A program made the translations under genes and the position numbers. The notes under the pieces were generated by a model. It searched no databases, was not told the DNA's origin, and saw nothing but the letters and a program-made list of their open reading frames with translations. From Streptomyces sp. CB02056 (GTDB lineage Bacteria; Actinomycetota; Actinomycetes; Streptomycetales; Streptomycetaceae), in contig NZ_LIPD01000003.1 in the NCBI RefSeq assembly GCF_001905545.1, positions 225,058 through 283,099 of the forward strand: DNA of 58,042 nucleotides. Direction: 5' to 3'. How positions within the stretch are numbered: position 1 is the first letter of the stretch; every line of letters starts with the position of its first letter. Below are positions 9,163-19,068 of the stretch, in pieces.

Positions 9163-10113
9163 GTGGACGTGAATCCGTCCGACTTCGCCGACCAGGCTTT
9201 CGGCGACCCAGGCGACCCCGGCAACCGCCCCGCCCGGCTGGCCGTCGGCGTGGTCGGCACCGGCCGGGTCGGCCCCGCGCTGGGCGCGGCGCTCCAGCTC
9301 GCCGGGCACACCGTGGTCGCCGCCTCCGGGGTCTCCGCCGTCTCCCGCCGCCGCGCCGAGGCGCTGCTGCCGGGCGTGCGGATCGTCACCCCGCCGCAGG
9401 TGCTGGCCGCCGCCGACCTGGTGCTGCTGACCGTCCCGGACGACGCGCTGGCCGACCTGGTGGCCGGGCTGGCCGCCACCGGCGCGGTCCGCCCCGGCCA
9501 GCTGGTCGTGCACACCTCCGGCGCCCACGGCGTCGCCGTCCTGGAGCCCGCCACCCGGGCCGGGGCGCTGCCGCTGGCCCTGCACCCGGCGATGACCTTC
9601 ACCGGCACCTCGGTGGACCTGGCCCGGCTGGCCGGCTGCCCGTTCGGCGTGACCGCCCCCGAGGAGCTGCGGCCGGTCGCCGAGGCGCTGGTGGTGGAGA
9701 TGGGCGGCGAGCCGGAGTGGGTGCCCGAGGAGGTCCGCCCGCTCTACCACACCGCCCTCGCGCACGGCTCGAACCACCTGGTCACCCTGGTCGCGCAGGC
9801 GATGGAGCTGCTGCGCTCGGCCGGCGTCGCCGAGCCCGGCCGGCTGCTCGGCCCGCTGCTGGGCGCCGCCCTGGACAACAGCCTGCGCTCCGGTGACGCG
9901 GCCCTCACCGGCCCGGTCGCCCGGGGCGACGCGGGCACCGTGCGGCGCCACCTGGCGCAGCTCAGTACGGTGTCCCCGGACATCCCGGCGGCCTACCGGG
10001 CGATGGCCCGCGCCACCGCGCAGCGGGCGCTCGCCAACGGAACCATCGACGAAACGTCGGCGGCGGCACTGCTGGACGTACTGAACGAGGAGAGCACTGA
10101 TGGCACGCGGTAA
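9163..10113 (+). CDS. Rossmann-fold DUF2520 protein (ketopantoate reductase-like dehydrogenase)
   Basis: 316 residues from GTG at 9163, with GGACAAG just upstream; a second GTG lies 6 nt further in. After a short N-terminal tail comes the dinucleotide-binding motif [16 protein letters not shown] at about residues 28-43, then [22 protein letters not shown] and ALHPAMTF. The C-terminal helical DUF2520 domain is similar to 6-phosphogluconate dehydrogenase C-terminal folds. Its end overlaps the panC start by 14 nt, so it heads the panC-panD-nadB-nadC-coaX operon. NAD(P)-dependent oxidoreductase activity is likely; the substrate is unknown, and context makes a pantoate-pathway step plausible. Confidence 0.85.
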   Translation: MDVNPSDFADQAFGDPGDPGNRPARLAVGVVGTGRVGPALGAALQLAGHTVVAASGVSAVSRRRAEALLPGVRIVTPPQVLAAADLVLLTVPDDALADLVAGLAATGAVRPGQLVVHTSGAHGVAVLEPATRAGALPLALHPAMTFTGTSVDLARLAGCPFGVTAPEELRPVAEALVVEMGGEPEWVPEEVRPLYHTALAHGSNHLVTLVAQAMELLRSAGVAEPGRLLGPLLGAALDNSLRSGDAALTGPVARGDAGTVRRHLAQLSTVSPDIPAAYRAMARATAQRALANGTIDETSAAALLDVLNEESTDGTR

Positions 10114-11005
10114 GCAGCCGAACAAGCCCCAGCGGACGCCGAAGGTCCACCGGGCCGTCGTCACCCGCACCGTGGACGACTTCGAGGCCGCGTTCTGGCC
10201 GGACGAGCAGCCGGTCGACAACGCCGTCGTGATGACCATGGGCGCGCTGCACGAGGGCCACGCCGCGCTGATCCGGGCCGCCCGCAAGCAGGTCGGCCGC
10301 GAGGGCCGGGTCGCGGTGACGGTCTTCGTCAACCCGCTCCAGTTCGGCCCGGGCGAGGACCTGGAGCGCTACCCGCGCACCCTCGACGACGACGTGCGGC
10401 TGGCCGAGGAGCACGGCGCCGACGTGGTCTTCGCGCCGTCCGCCGAGGAGGTCTACCCGAACGGCGAGCCGCAGGTGCGGATGGCGGCCGGCCCGATGGG
10501 CGAGCGCTTCGAGGGCGCGACCCGGCCCGGCCACTTCGACGGCGTGCTGACCGTGGTCGCCAAGCTGCTGCACATCACCGACCCGGACTTCGCCTTCTTC
10601 GGCGAGAAGGACGCCCAGCAGCTGGCGATCATCCAGCGGATGGTCGCCGACCTGGACTTCGACGTCGAGATCGTCGGCGTGCCGACCGTCCGCGAGGAGG
10701 ACGGCCTGGCGCTGTCCTCGCGCAACCGCTACCTCTCGGCGGAGGACCGCGAGCACGCGCTCGCCCTGTCCAAGGCCCTGTTCGCCGGCCGGGACGCCGC
10801 CGCGCAGGGCCCGAAGGCCGTCCGCGAGGCCGCCTCGGCCGCCCTGGACGGCGCCGAGGGCGTCACCCTGGACTACCTCGCCCTGATCGACCCGCACGAC
10901 TTCTCCGAGGCGGCGGACGACTTCCAGGGCGAGGCGGTGCTGGCCGTCGCCGCGAAGGTGGGCCCGACCCGCCTGATCGACAACGTCCGCATCATCGTTC
11001 GGTAG
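10100..11005 (+). CDS. panC: Pantoate-beta-alanine ligase (pantothenate synthetase)
   Basis: 301 residues; ATG at 10100 is preceded by a GAGGAGAG site inside the upstream gene. PanC condenses pantoate with beta-alanine using ATP to give pantothenate, the vitamin precursor of CoA. Motifs: [13 protein letters not shown] (the HxGH-type nucleotide-binding signature, HEGH), [18 protein letters not shown] for pantoate binding, [23 protein letters not shown], and SSRNRYLS in the KMSKS-like position. The N-terminus carries about 25 extra residues (Lys/Gln/Pro-rich). PanD, encoded 53 bp downstream, supplies the beta-alanine. Confidence 0.95.
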   Translation: MARGKQPNKPQRTPKVHRAVVTRTVDDFEAAFWPDEQPVDNAVVMTMGALHEGHAALIRAARKQVGREGRVAVTVFVNPLQFGPGEDLERYPRTLDDDVRLAEEHGADVVFAPSAEEVYPNGEPQVRMAAGPMGERFEGATRPGHFDGVLTVVAKLLHITDPDFAFFGEKDAQQLAIIQRMVADLDFDVEIVGVPTVREEDGLALSSRNRYLSAEDREHALALSKALFAGRDAAAQGPKAVREAASAALDGAEGVTLDYLALIDPHDFSEAADDFQGEAVLAVAAKVGPTRLIDNVRIIVR

Positions 11006-11058
11006 TACCGCAGTAAGAACCCCCTTCAGGCATGCACTCACAGGAGGCGTGACCCGCA

Positions 11059-11508
11059 ATGCTCCGCACCATGCTCAAGTCCAAGATCCACCGGGCCACC
11101 GTGACCCAGGCCGACCTGCACTACGTGGGATCCGTCACGGTGGACGAGGACCTGCTCGACGCCGCCGACCTGCTCCCCGGCGAGCTGGTCCACATCGTCG
11201 ACATCGACAACGGCGCCCGGCTGGAGACGTACACCATCGCCGGCCCGCGCGGCTCCGGCGTGATCGGCATCAACGGCGCCGCCGCCCGCCTCGTCCACCC
11301 GGGCGACCTCGTCATACTCATCGCCTACGGGCAGATGGACACGGCCGAGGCCAAGGGCTACGAGCCGAAGATCGTCTTCGTGGACAAGCAGAACCGGATC
11401 ACCGGCCTGGGCGGGGACCCGGCGGAGGCCCCGGAGGGCAGCGGACTGCTCCGGGGTGACAGGGCGTACGGTGACGGCAACGGCGCGGCCGACGCCGTCT
11501 CGCGCTGA
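11059..11508 (+). CDS. panD: Aspartate 1-decarboxylase precursor
   Basis: 149 residues from ATG with AGGAGG at 11042-11047. PanD makes beta-alanine from aspartate with a self-generated pyruvoyl cofactor. The self-cleavage site is visible as HYVGSVTVD, with cleavage between Gly24 and Ser25. Other family motifs are [16 protein letters not shown] at the N-terminus, [19 protein letters not shown], and IAYGQM. The catalytic domain ends near residue 115; the last 30 residues are a variable Gly/Ala/Asp-rich tail. The stop codon overlaps the nadB ribosome site, so the two are translationally close. Confidence 0.96.
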   Translation: MLRTMLKSKIHRATVTQADLHYVGSVTVDEDLLDAADLLPGELVHIVDIDNGARLETYTIAGPRGSGVIGINGAAARLVHPGDLVILIAYGQMDTAEAKGYEPKIVFVDKQNRITGLGGDPAEAPEGSGLLRGDRAYGDGNGAADAVSR

Positions 11509-11523
11509 AGGAGCCAGCCACCC

Positions 11524-13194
11524 ATGTCCACGCACCGCCTCACCGCACCGGCCCCCGGCTGGACCGCCGCCACCGACGTGGTCGTGGTCGGCTCCGGGGT
11601 CGCCGGCCTCACCGTCGCGCTCAACGTCCGCAAGGCCGGCCTGCGGGCCATGGTGGTCACCAAGGCCGTGCTGGACGAAGGCTCCACCCGCTGGGCCCAG
11701 GGCGGCGTCGCCGCCGCCCTGGGCGAGGGGGACACCCCCGAACAGCACCTCGACGACACCCTGGTGGCCGGCGCCGGCGTCTGTGACGAGGAGGCCGTCC
11801 GCACCCTGGTCACCGAGGGCCCGGACGCCGTCCGCCGGCTGATCGCCACCGGCGCCCTGTTCGACCGGGGCGAGGACGGCGAGGTCCTGCTGACCCGCGA
11901 GGGCGGCCACCACCGCCGCCGGATCGTCCACGCGGGCGGGGACGCGACCGGCGCCGAGATATCGCGCGCCCTGGTCGCCGCCGTCCGCACCGACCCGGGC
12001 ATCGAGCTGATCGAGCACGCGCTCGTGCTCGACCTGCTGACCGACGCGGCGGGCCACGCCGCCGGGCTCACCCTGCACGTGATGGGCGAGGGCCAGCGCG
12101 ACGGCGTCGGCGCCGTCCGGGCCCGCGCGGTGGTGCTCGCCACCGGCGGCATGGGCCAGGTCTTCTCCGCCACCACCAACCCGGCGGTCTCCACCGGCGA
12201 CGGCGTGGCCCTGGCCCTGCGGGCCGGCGCCGCCGTCACCGACCTGGAGTTCGTCCAGTTCCACCCCACCGTGCTCTGGCTCGGTCCGGAGGCCGAGGGC
12301 CAGCAGCCGCTGGTCTCCGAGGCGGTCCGCGGCGAGGGCGCCCACCTGGTGGACGCGGACGGCGTCCGCTTCATGGTCGGACAGCACGAGCTGGCCGAAC
12401 TCGCCCCGCGCGACATCGTCGCCAAGGCGATCACCCGGCGCATGCAGGAGCAGGGCGCCGAGCACATGTTCCTGGACGGGCGGCACTTCGGCGCCGAGAT
12501 GTGGGAGCACCGCTTCCCGACCATCCTCGCCTTCTGCCGCGCCAACGGCATCGACCCGGTCACCGAGCCGATCCCGATCGCCCCGGCCGCGCACTTCGCC
12601 TCCGGCGGCGTCCGCACCGACCGGCACGGCCGCACCAGCGTCCCCGGCCTGTACGCCTGCGGCGAGGTCGCCTGCACCGGGGTGCACGGCGCCAACCGGC
12701 TGGCGTCCAACTCGCTGCTGGAGGGCCTGGTCTTCGCCGAGCGGATCGCCGCCGACCTGGCGGGGCTGGACGCGGCCGGCGACCTGCCCGAGCGCGCGGT
12801 GGACGTCGCCGCCGCCCGCGCCGCGCAGCCCGTCCCGCTGCCCCCGTCGGAGGCGCGCGCCGAGATCCAGCGGCTGATGTCGCGCGGCGCGGGCATCCTG
12901 CGCTCCGCCGCGTCGATGGCCGACACCGCGGCCGGACTGGCCCTGCTCGCCGAGCAGGCCCGCTCCCACGTGGCCGAGGAGAAGCCGGCCGACCCCCGGG
13001 TGGAGACCTGGGAGGCCGCCAACCTGCTGCTGGTCGCGACCGCCCTGGTCACGGCCGCCGCGCAGCGCGAGGAGACCCGCGGCTGCCACTGGCGCGAGGA
13101 CTTCCCCGAGCGCGACGACGCCCACTGGCGGCGCCACCTGATCACCACCCTCGCCGCCACCGGCGGTCCCGTCAGCACCCCTGAGGAGCAGTAG
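11524..13194 (+). CDS. nadB: L-aspartate oxidase
   Basis: 556 residues from ATG. AAGGAG (11508-11513) starts on the panD stop codon. NadB oxidises L-aspartate to iminoaspartate with FAD, the first step of de novo NAD synthesis. Seen: FAD-binding VVVGSGVAGLTVALNVRKAG at the N-terminus, STRWAQGGVAAALG, HHRRRIVHAGGDATG, FVQFHPT, HFASGGVRTD, GLYACGEVACTGVHGANRLASNSLLEGLVF. The C-terminal helical domain of the succinate dehydrogenase flavoprotein type is complete. No quinolinate synthase gene (nadA) lies beside it, so nadA must be elsewhere. Followed after 4 bp by nadC. Confidence 0.96.
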   Translation: MSTHRLTAPAPGWTAATDVVVVGSGVAGLTVALNVRKAGLRAMVVTKAVLDEGSTRWAQGGVAAALGEGDTPEQHLDDTLVAGAGVCDEEAVRTLVTEGPDAVRRLIATGALFDRGEDGEVLLTREGGHHRRRIVHAGGDATGAEISRALVAAVRTDPGIELIEHALVLDLLTDAAGHAAGLTLHVMGEGQRDGVGAVRARAVVLATGGMGQVFSATTNPAVSTGDGVALALRAGAAVTDLEFVQFHPTVLWLGPEAEGQQPLVSEAVRGEGAHLVDADGVRFMVGQHELAELAPRDIVAKAITRRMQEQGAEHMFLDGRHFGAEMWEHRFPTILAFCRANGIDPVTEPIPIAPAAHFASGGVRTDRHGRTSVPGLYACGEVACTGVHGANRLASNSLLEGLVFAERIAADLAGLDAAGDLPERAVDVAAARAAQPVPLPPSEARAEIQRLMSRGAGILRSAASMADTAAGLALLAEQARSHVAEEKPADPRVETWEAANLLLVATALVTAAAQREETRGCHWREDFPERDDAHWRRHLITTLAATGGPVSTPEEQ

Positions 13195-13198
13195 AACC

Positions 13199-14167
13199 AT
13201 GACCCACTCCCACGAGGAACTCCCCCTGGCCGACCAGGGCGGCTGCGGCGACGGCTGCGCCTGCGGGGACGGCGAGGGCTACGAGACCGGTCTGGACCCG
13301 CAGCTGGCCGAGCTGCTGGAGCAGGCCGGGCTGGACCCGGTCGAGGTCGAGGACATCGCCACCCTGGCGCTCGCCGAGGACCTGGCCGGCGGCGAGGACG
13401 TCACCTCGGTGGCGACCGTGCCCGCCGAGGCCGTCGCGACCGCCGACTTCACCGCCCGCCAGGCCGGCGTGGTGGCCGGCCTGCGGGTCGCCGAGGCCGT
13501 CGTCTCGCTGGTCTGCGAGGAGGAGTTCGAGGTCGAGCGGCACGTCGAGGACGGCGACCGGGTCGAGGCCGGCCAGGTGCTGCTCTCGGTCCGCTCCCGC
13601 ACCCGCGACCTGCTGACCGCCGAGCGCAGCGCGCTCAACCTGCTCTGCCACCTGTCCGGCATCGCCACCGCCACCCGCGCCTGGGCGGACGCCCTGGAGG
13701 GCACCGGCGCCGTCGTCCGGGACACCCGCAAGACCACCCCGGGCCTGCGCGCGCTGGAGAAGTTCGCGGTGCGCTGCGGCGGCGGCGCCAACCACCGGAT
13801 GGCGCTCTCGGACGCCGCGCTGGTGAAGGACAACCACGTGGTCGCGGCCGGCGGCGTGGCCGAGGCCTTCCGGGCCGTCCGGGCCGCGTACCCGGAGCTG
13901 CCGGTCGAGGTCGAGGTGGACACCCTGGAGCAGATCACGCCGGTGCTGGAGGCCGGGGCGGACCTGATCCTGCTGGACAACTTCACCGTCGGTCAGCTGA
14001 AGGAGGCCGTCGCGCTGGTGGCCGGCCGGGCGAAGCTGGAGGCCTCCGGCGGTCTGACCCTGGCCAGCGCGCGCGAGGTCGCCCAGACTGGTGTCGACTA
14101 CCTGGCCGTGGGCGCGCTCACCCACTCCTCGCCGATCCTGGACATCGGCCTGGACCTGCGCGCCTGA
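13199..14167 (+). CDS. nadC: Nicotinate-nucleotide diphosphorylase (carboxylating), with Cys-rich N-terminal extension
   Basis: 322 residues from ATG; the ribosome site GAGGAG lies in the end of nadB. NadC converts quinolinate and PRPP into nicotinate mononucleotide. The catalytic part begins near residue 45 (VEDIATLALAEDLAGGEDVTS) and includes ERSALNLLCHLSGIAT, DTRKTTPGLRALEKFAV, GGGANHRMALSDAALVKDNH, VEVEVDTLEQ, DLILLDNF and LEASGGL, all expected for this family. Unusual is residues 1-27, which contain His3, His5, Cys16, Cys20 and Cys22 (GGCGDGCACGDG), a possible metal-binding tail not needed for catalysis. Confidence 0.95.
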   Translation: MTHSHEELPLADQGGCGDGCACGDGEGYETGLDPQLAELLEQAGLDPVEVEDIATLALAEDLAGGEDVTSVATVPAEAVATADFTARQAGVVAGLRVAEAVVSLVCEEEFEVERHVEDGDRVEAGQVLLSVRSRTRDLLTAERSALNLLCHLSGIATATRAWADALEGTGAVVRDTRKTTPGLRALEKFAVRCGGGANHRMALSDAALVKDNHVVAAGGVAEAFRAVRAAYPELPVEVEVDTLEQITPVLEAGADLILLDNFTVGQLKEAVALVAGRAKLEASGGLTLASAREVAQTGVDYLAVGALTHSSPILDIGLDLRA

Positions 14168-14214
14168 CCGTCAGGTCGGCCGCAGTCCCGTCCCGACTCG
14201 CAGAAAGCGTCCCC

Positions 14215-15003
<789 letters not shown>

Positions 15004-15010
15004 GCGGCGC

Positions 15011-15904
15011 TCAGCTGCCGGGCTTCGGGAAGGCCGGCAGGGTGACCGGACCGGTGACCACCGAGTCCGGCACGTAGGTCGAGGCGGCGCCGGGGGCGGG
15101 GGTGACGACCACCCCCATCACCGGGCCCTTCGGCAACGCCGCCACGACCTTCTTCCAGCGCGGGTCCTTCACCACCGCGGTGAGCTGGTCCGGCATCAGC
15201 GGTGGGTCGGTCCGGGTGATCGGCGTGCCCTGATCCAGCGGCTTGCGGTTCCACTCCTGGAGCATCATCTGGTAGTGCTCCCCGGCCAGCTTGGCGGCCC
15301 ACGTCTTCGCCCCTTCCGGCTCACCGGTGCGCGTCCCGGCCTGGTAGACGCTCAGCCGGGTGCCGTCCGGAAGGGTGGACGCGGAGCAGGCGTCCGCGGT
15401 CGGCTGCCCGGCCGGCAGCTCGGCGGGCACCCCGGCCGGGCAGTCCATGTCGAAGGCCTTGCCTCCCATGCCGGTGATCCAGAACAGGTACTGCGCCGGG
15501 CCGTGGCCGTCGTCCAGCACCAGCCGCAGCTGCGGGGTGTCGCTCTCGGTGCCCCGGGCCTCGCCGACCTGCACCGTCCCCGGGGGCAGGAGTTCGGTGA
15601 GCATCCGCTGGAACTCCGCGCCGGAGACGGGACTTGCGGACGGGGCCGCCGCCGGACCGGCCGCCGCCGTACTCCGCCCGGGCGGCAGGCCGCCGAGCGC
15701 GACCCCGCCCACCGCGATCAGGGCCAGCCCGGCGGCGCCCGCCGCAGTGCCGATCCGCCGCCTGCGGCGCAGCCGGCGGCCGTGCGACCAGCCGGTGTCG
15801 ACCAGCGGGCCGGGTTCGGTGTCGTAGGCCTCGCCGGCCCGGCCGAGGGCCTCGGCGAAGGCCCGCTCGAACCGCTCCTCGGGCCCGTCGTGCTCTGCGG
15901 ACAT
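15011..15904 (-). CDS. Single-pass membrane protein, probable partner of the adjacent sigma factor
   Basis: 297 residues from ATG with a GAGAGGT ribosome site. Residues 1-50 are cytosolic and end in a very basic HGRRLRRRRR stretch; residues 51-72 form one membrane segment; the remainder is extracytoplasmic with GAEFQRMLTELLPPGTVQVG near its start, two Cys (DMDCPAG and ADACSAS), and a Pro-rich end. Such proteins commonly follow SigE-family sigma genes in streptomycetes. The gene lies 50 bp downstream of the sigma gene in the same direction, so an anti-sigma or sensor role is likely, although no zinc-finger anti-sigma motif is visible. Confidence 0.6.
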   Translation of the reverse strand: MSAEHDGPEERFERAFAEALGRAGEAYDTEPGPLVDTGWSHGRRLRRRRRIGTAAGAAGLALIAVGGVALGGLPPGRSTAAAGPAAAPSASPVSGAEFQRMLTELLPPGTVQVGEARGTESDTPQLRLVLDDGHGPAQYLFWITGMGGKAFDMDCPAGVPAELPAGQPTADACSASTLPDGTRLSVYQAGTRTGEPEGAKTWAAKLAGEHYQMMLQEWNRKPLDQGTPITRTDPPLMPDQLTAVVKDPRWKKVVAALPKGPVMGVVVTPAPGAASTYVPDSVVTGPVTLPAFPKPGS

Positions 15905-15954
15905 GCTGAACCAACCTCTCTACCAAGTGGGTTGACGTGACGTGACGCGCCGGC

Positions 15955-16509
15955 TCAGCGCTCGGCGAGGTCGTCGAGGCTGCTGCCGAGCACCGTGCGG
16001 ATCCGGCCGAGCGCGCGGAAGGCCTGGGTCCGCACCGCGCCCGGGGTGCTGTGCAGGACCGCGGCGGTCTCCTCCACGCTGCGGTCCTCCCAGTAGCGCA
16101 GGACCAGCACCGCCCGGTCGCGCGGGGCGAGCCGGCCGAGCGCGTCCACCAGGGCCAGCCGCAGTTCCGGGTCGCCCTGCGGGGCCGCGCCGTCCGGCAC
16201 CGCCTCGACCGGCCGCTCGCCGCTGGAGCGGCGGACGCGGTGCGAGAGGAAGGCCCGCACCAGCACGGTGTGCGCGTACCCGGCCGGGTTGTCGATCCGG
16301 CGCTTGGCCCCGAACCAGGAGGTGCGGTGCCACTGGGCGTAGATCCGCCCGAGGGCCTCCTGCACCAGGTCCTCGGCGAGGTGGGTGTCCCCGCCGGTGA
16401 GCAGGCAGGCCGACCGGTAGAGCGGTCTGGCGCGGGCGGCCGCGAAGGCCTGGAAGTCCTCGTCCCGCCGCCCGCCCCGGGCCGCCTTCCCCTGACCGTC
16501 CGGTCGCAT
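15955..16509 (-). CDS. SigE-family ECF RNA polymerase sigma factor
   Basis: 184 residues from ATG. Region 2 (about 18-85) includes RARPLYRSACLLTGGDTHLAEDLVQEALGRIYAQW and region 4 (about 118-175) includes LALVDALGRLAPRDRAVLVLRYWEDRSVEETAAVL, followed by GAVRTQAFRALGRI, the helix-turn-helix that recognises -35 elements. The DLVQEAL and RDRAVLVLRYWED motifs are characteristic of the actinobacterial 'SigE family'. The membrane protein encoded just downstream is its likely regulator. A perfect 7-bp dyad 33-50 bp upstream of the start may control it. This is a family name, not orthology to the sigE of the cse operon. Confidence 0.9.
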   Translation of the reverse strand: MRPDGQGKAARGGRRDEDFQAFAAARARPLYRSACLLTGGDTHLAEDLVQEALGRIYAQWHRTSWFGAKRRIDNPAGYAHTVLVRAFLSHRVRRSSGERPVEAVPDGAAPQGDPELRLALVDALGRLAPRDRAVLVLRYWEDRSVEETAAVLHSTPGAVRTQAFRALGRIRTVLGSSLDDLAER

Positions 16510-16541
16510 CCTGCCCGGCCCCCTCGCTCGTTCTCCCCTGA

Positions 16542-16559
16542 CACCTGGATGACCAGGTG
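16542..16559. promoter_or_regulatory. Perfect dyad upstream of the sigma factor gene
   Basis: CACCTGGATGACCAGGTG: 7-bp arms around ATGA. It lies 33 bp upstream of the sigma gene start (16509, minus strand), near where its promoter should be. It could be an operator or a leader hairpin. The symmetry is certain; the role is inferred. Confidence 0.4.
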
Positions 16560-16671
16560 CGCCCCGGGTGGCGTTACAGGTGGCGGCGAAAGGCTTCTTC
16601 GCCGGGCCGACCGTGGGTGGTTCGGCGCGACGTTACCGACAAATCGGATATTCGTCACGTAGTGTCAGCCC

Positions 16672-17412
16672 ATGCCTACGCCACACGGATCGCGCGGCGG
16701 CATGGCCTTCAGCGCCGACGAAGTCCGCGTGCTGCGCCGCGCCCTCGCCCAAGCCCTCCACCCCGCCGTGCCCGTCCACCTCCAGGGGCCCGTCCGGCCC
16801 GCCCTCGCCGGGCCGGGCGCCGAACTCTGGGCGGAGGACGTCCAGGACGCCCTGCGCCTCACCGAGGCGATCGACGAGGCCGTCCAGGAGGGCGGCCGGC
16901 TGCGCGCCTTCCTGCTCGCCGACCTCGGACGCTACCGCTCCGCCCTGCCCGGCAGCGCCCCCGGCTACCTGGAACGGCTGGAGGAGGCGGTGTCCGACGG
17001 GTACCTGCCCGGGCCGGAGGACCTCACCGCACTGCGCGGACTGAGCCGCCAGCCCTGCGGCCAGGGCGAGCGGGCCCGCCGCTCCCGGCTGGCCGGGCGC
17101 TGCCACGCGCTGGCCGAGGCCGCCGTCCGCGAGCGGCTCGCCCTCCACAGCGGACCGCCCCGCCACCTGGTGGCCGTACCGAGTCCCGCCGCACCGCCGC
17201 ACAGTCACCCCACCCCTGTAGGAGGACGGACCCCCATGAGCAGCACCGACTCCCGCCCGGAGCAGCCCGCCGCCGCGAAGACCCCGCCCCGTCCGCACCG
17301 GATGCCCACCCCCGCCGAGCTGTTCGGCCGCCGCCCCAAGCCCCCCGCCCACCCCGCCCCGCCCGCCGACGACGCCCCCGAGGACGTCGAACTCGCCACC
17401 GGCACCGGCTGA
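16672..17412 (+). CDS. Conserved actinobacterial protein of unknown function, possible in-frame fusion of two genes
   Basis: 246 residues from ATG, with -10 TAGTGT at 16660-16665 (6-nt gap, leaderless). Residues 12-165 are helical, Ala/Leu/Arg-rich (SADEVRVLRRALAQALHP, WAEDVQDALRLTEAIDEAV, RRSRLAGRCHALAEAAVRERL). Residues 166-190 are Pro-rich linker and residues 191-246 are a Pro-rich tail with HRMPTPAELFGRRPKPP. A perfect AGGAGG (17220-17225) sits before an in-frame ATG at 17236, so the last 58 residues may also be made separately. It is divergent from the sigma factor gene and precedes lysS. I do not recognise a function. Confidence 0.65.
   Translation: MPTPHGSRGGMAFSADEVRVLRRALAQALHPAVPVHLQGPVRPALAGPGAELWAEDVQDALRLTEAIDEAVQEGGRLRAFLLADLGRYRSALPGSAPGYLERLEEAVSDGYLPGPEDLTALRGLSRQPCGQGERARRSRLAGRCHALAEAAVRERLALHSGPPRHLVAVPSPAAPPHSHPTPVGGRTPMSSTDSRPEQPAAAKTPPRPHRMPTPAELFGRRPKPPAHPAPPADDAPEDVELATGTG
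17236..17412 (+). CDS. Possible nested 58-aa protein translated from an internal start
   Basis: In frame with the larger gene. The ATG at 17236 has a consensus AGGAGG 10 nt upstream, whereas the long form has none. The product is Pro/Ala-rich with MPTPAELFGRRPKPP at its centre and an acidic end (DDAPEDVELATGTG). Either this is the genuine gene and the upstream frame has lost its stop, or both forms are made. Ribosome site and frame are seen; use is inferred. Confidence 0.4.
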   Translation: MSSTDSRPEQPAAAKTPPRPHRMPTPAELFGRRPKPPAHPAPPADDAPEDVELATGTG

Positions 17413-17430
17413 GCCGTCCGCGTCCGATCC

Positions 17431-17458
17431 GGGGGAGGCCGCCGTCGCGGCCTCCCCC
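17431..17458 (+). terminator. Hairpin terminator before lysS
   Basis: GGGGGAGGCCGC / GCGGCCTCCCCC, 12-bp perfect stem with a CGTC loop and no T-run. It lies 18 bp after the preceding stop codon and 38 bp before the lysS -10 box. Confidence 0.75.
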
Positions 17459-17507
17459 GCGGCAATCCCGGCGCGGAGCACCGTGTGTGGCTGGCTACCC
17501 TTGTGGG

Positions 17508-19064
17508 GTGAGCGATCAGAGCCTTGTTCCCGCGACCGACGACCTTCCCGAGCAGATGCGCGTCCGGCGCGAGAAGCTCGACCGGCTCCGGGCGGCCGGT
17601 GTCGACCCGTACCCGGTCGGTTTCCCCCGCACCACCACCATCGCGGACCTGCGTGCCAAGCACCCCGACCTGGAGCCGGACACCGCGACCGGCGAGCGGG
17701 CCGGCGTCACCGGCCGCGTGATCCTCTCCCGCACCGGCGGCAAGCTCTGCTTCGCCACCCTGCGCGACGGCACCGGCGACCTCCAGGTGATGTTCTCCCT
17801 CGACAAGCTGGGCCCGGAGCGGCTGGCGGCCTGGAAGGCCGACATCGACCTCGGCGACCAGGTCGGCGTCGAGGGCGAGGTGATCACCTCCAAGCGCGGC
17901 GAGCTGTCCGTGATGGTGGACCGCTGGGAGCTCACCGCCAAGTGCCTGCGCCCGCTGCCGGACAAGCACAAGGGCCTGACCGACCCGGAGGCCCGGGTCC
18001 GCCAGCGCTACGTGGACCTCATCGTCAACCCCGAGGCCCGCGAGATCCTGCACCTGCGCAGCAAGGTCGTCCGCTCGATCCGCCGCACCTACGAGGACCG
18101 CGGCTACATCGAGGTCGAGACCCCGATGCTCCAGCCGGTGCACGGCGGCGCCAACGCGCGTCCGTTCAAGACGCACATCAACGCGTACGACATCGACCTC
18201 TACATGCGCATCGCCCCCGAGCTGTACCTCAAGCGGCTGGTGGTCGGCGGCGCCGAGAAGGTCTTCGAGATCAACCGCAACTTCCGCAACGAGGGCGCGG
18301 ACTCCACCCACAACCCGGAGTTCACCTCGCTGGAGTCGTACGAGGCGTACGGCGACTACGACACCCAGGCCGAGCTGATCCGCGAGACGATCGTCAACGC
18401 GGCCCGGGACGCGCTGGGCACCACGGTGATCAGGGGCGTGGACGCGCACGGCGTCGAGCACGAGATCGACCTGGCCGAGCCGTGGGAGGAGATCGGCGTC
18501 TACCCGGGCATCTCGGCCCGCCTGGGCGTCGAGGTCACCCCGGAGACCGGCGTCGAGGAGCTGCGCAAGCTGGCCGCCGAGCACGGCATCCCGTTCGAGA
18601 AGGACTGGGGCCACGGTCAGATCGTGCTGGAGATGGTCGAGCGCCTGCTGGAGGAGAACGCCGTCCGGCCGACCTTCATCAAGGACTACCCGACCGAGGT
18701 CTCCCCGCTGACCCGCCAGCACCGCTCGCGGCCCGGCGTGGCCGAGAAGTGGGACCTGGTGATCTTCGGGACCGAGATCGGCACCGCCTACTCCGAGCTG
18801 GTCGACCCGGTCGAGCAGCGCGCCCGCCTCACCGCCCAGTCGCTGCTGGCGGCCGGCGGCGACGTCGAGGCGATGCAGGTGGACGAGGACTTCCTGCGCG
18901 CCCTGGAGTACGCGATGCCCCCGACCGGTGGCCTCGGCCTCGGCGTGGACCGCCTGATCATGCTGCTGACCGGCAAGAACATCCGGGAGACGGTGCTCTT
19001 CCCGCTGGTGAAGCCGGAGCCGAAGGCTTCCGCCGCGACGGCGGAGAAGACCGAGGAGGAGTGA
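17508..19064 (+). CDS. lysS: Lysine-tRNA ligase, class II
   Basis: 518 residues. The GTG at 17508 is chosen because the -10 TACCCT (17496-17501) ends 6 nt upstream and the protein then begins MSDQSLVPATDDLPEQMRVRREK as in streptomycete homologues. It charges tRNA-Lys with lysine. The N-terminal OB-fold anticodon-binding domain spans about 60-170. The catalytic core has motif 2 (FEINRNFRNEGADSTHNPEF), SLESYEAYGDY, the AYSELVDPVEQRAR element and motif 3 (GGLGLGVDRLIMLLTG). The C-terminal Lys/Glu tail is variable. A 39-aa membrane protein gene follows 4 bp after the stop, so they form one transcript ending at 19256. Confidence 0.96.
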   Translation: MSDQSLVPATDDLPEQMRVRREKLDRLRAAGVDPYPVGFPRTTTIADLRAKHPDLEPDTATGERAGVTGRVILSRTGGKLCFATLRDGTGDLQVMFSLDKLGPERLAAWKADIDLGDQVGVEGEVITSKRGELSVMVDRWELTAKCLRPLPDKHKGLTDPEARVRQRYVDLIVNPEAREILHLRSKVVRSIRRTYEDRGYIEVETPMLQPVHGGANARPFKTHINAYDIDLYMRIAPELYLKRLVVGGAEKVFEINRNFRNEGADSTHNPEFTSLESYEAYGDYDTQAELIRETIVNAARDALGTTVIRGVDAHGVEHEIDLAEPWEEIGVYPGISARLGVEVTPETGVEELRKLAAEHGIPFEKDWGHGQIVLEMVERLLEENAVRPTFIKDYPTEVSPLTRQHRSRPGVAEKWDLVIFGTEIGTAYSELVDPVEQRARLTAQSLLAAGGDVEAMQVDEDFLRALEYAMPPTGGLGLGVDRLIMLLTGKNIRETVLFPLVKPEPKASAATAEKTEEE

Positions 19065-19068
19065 CCTG

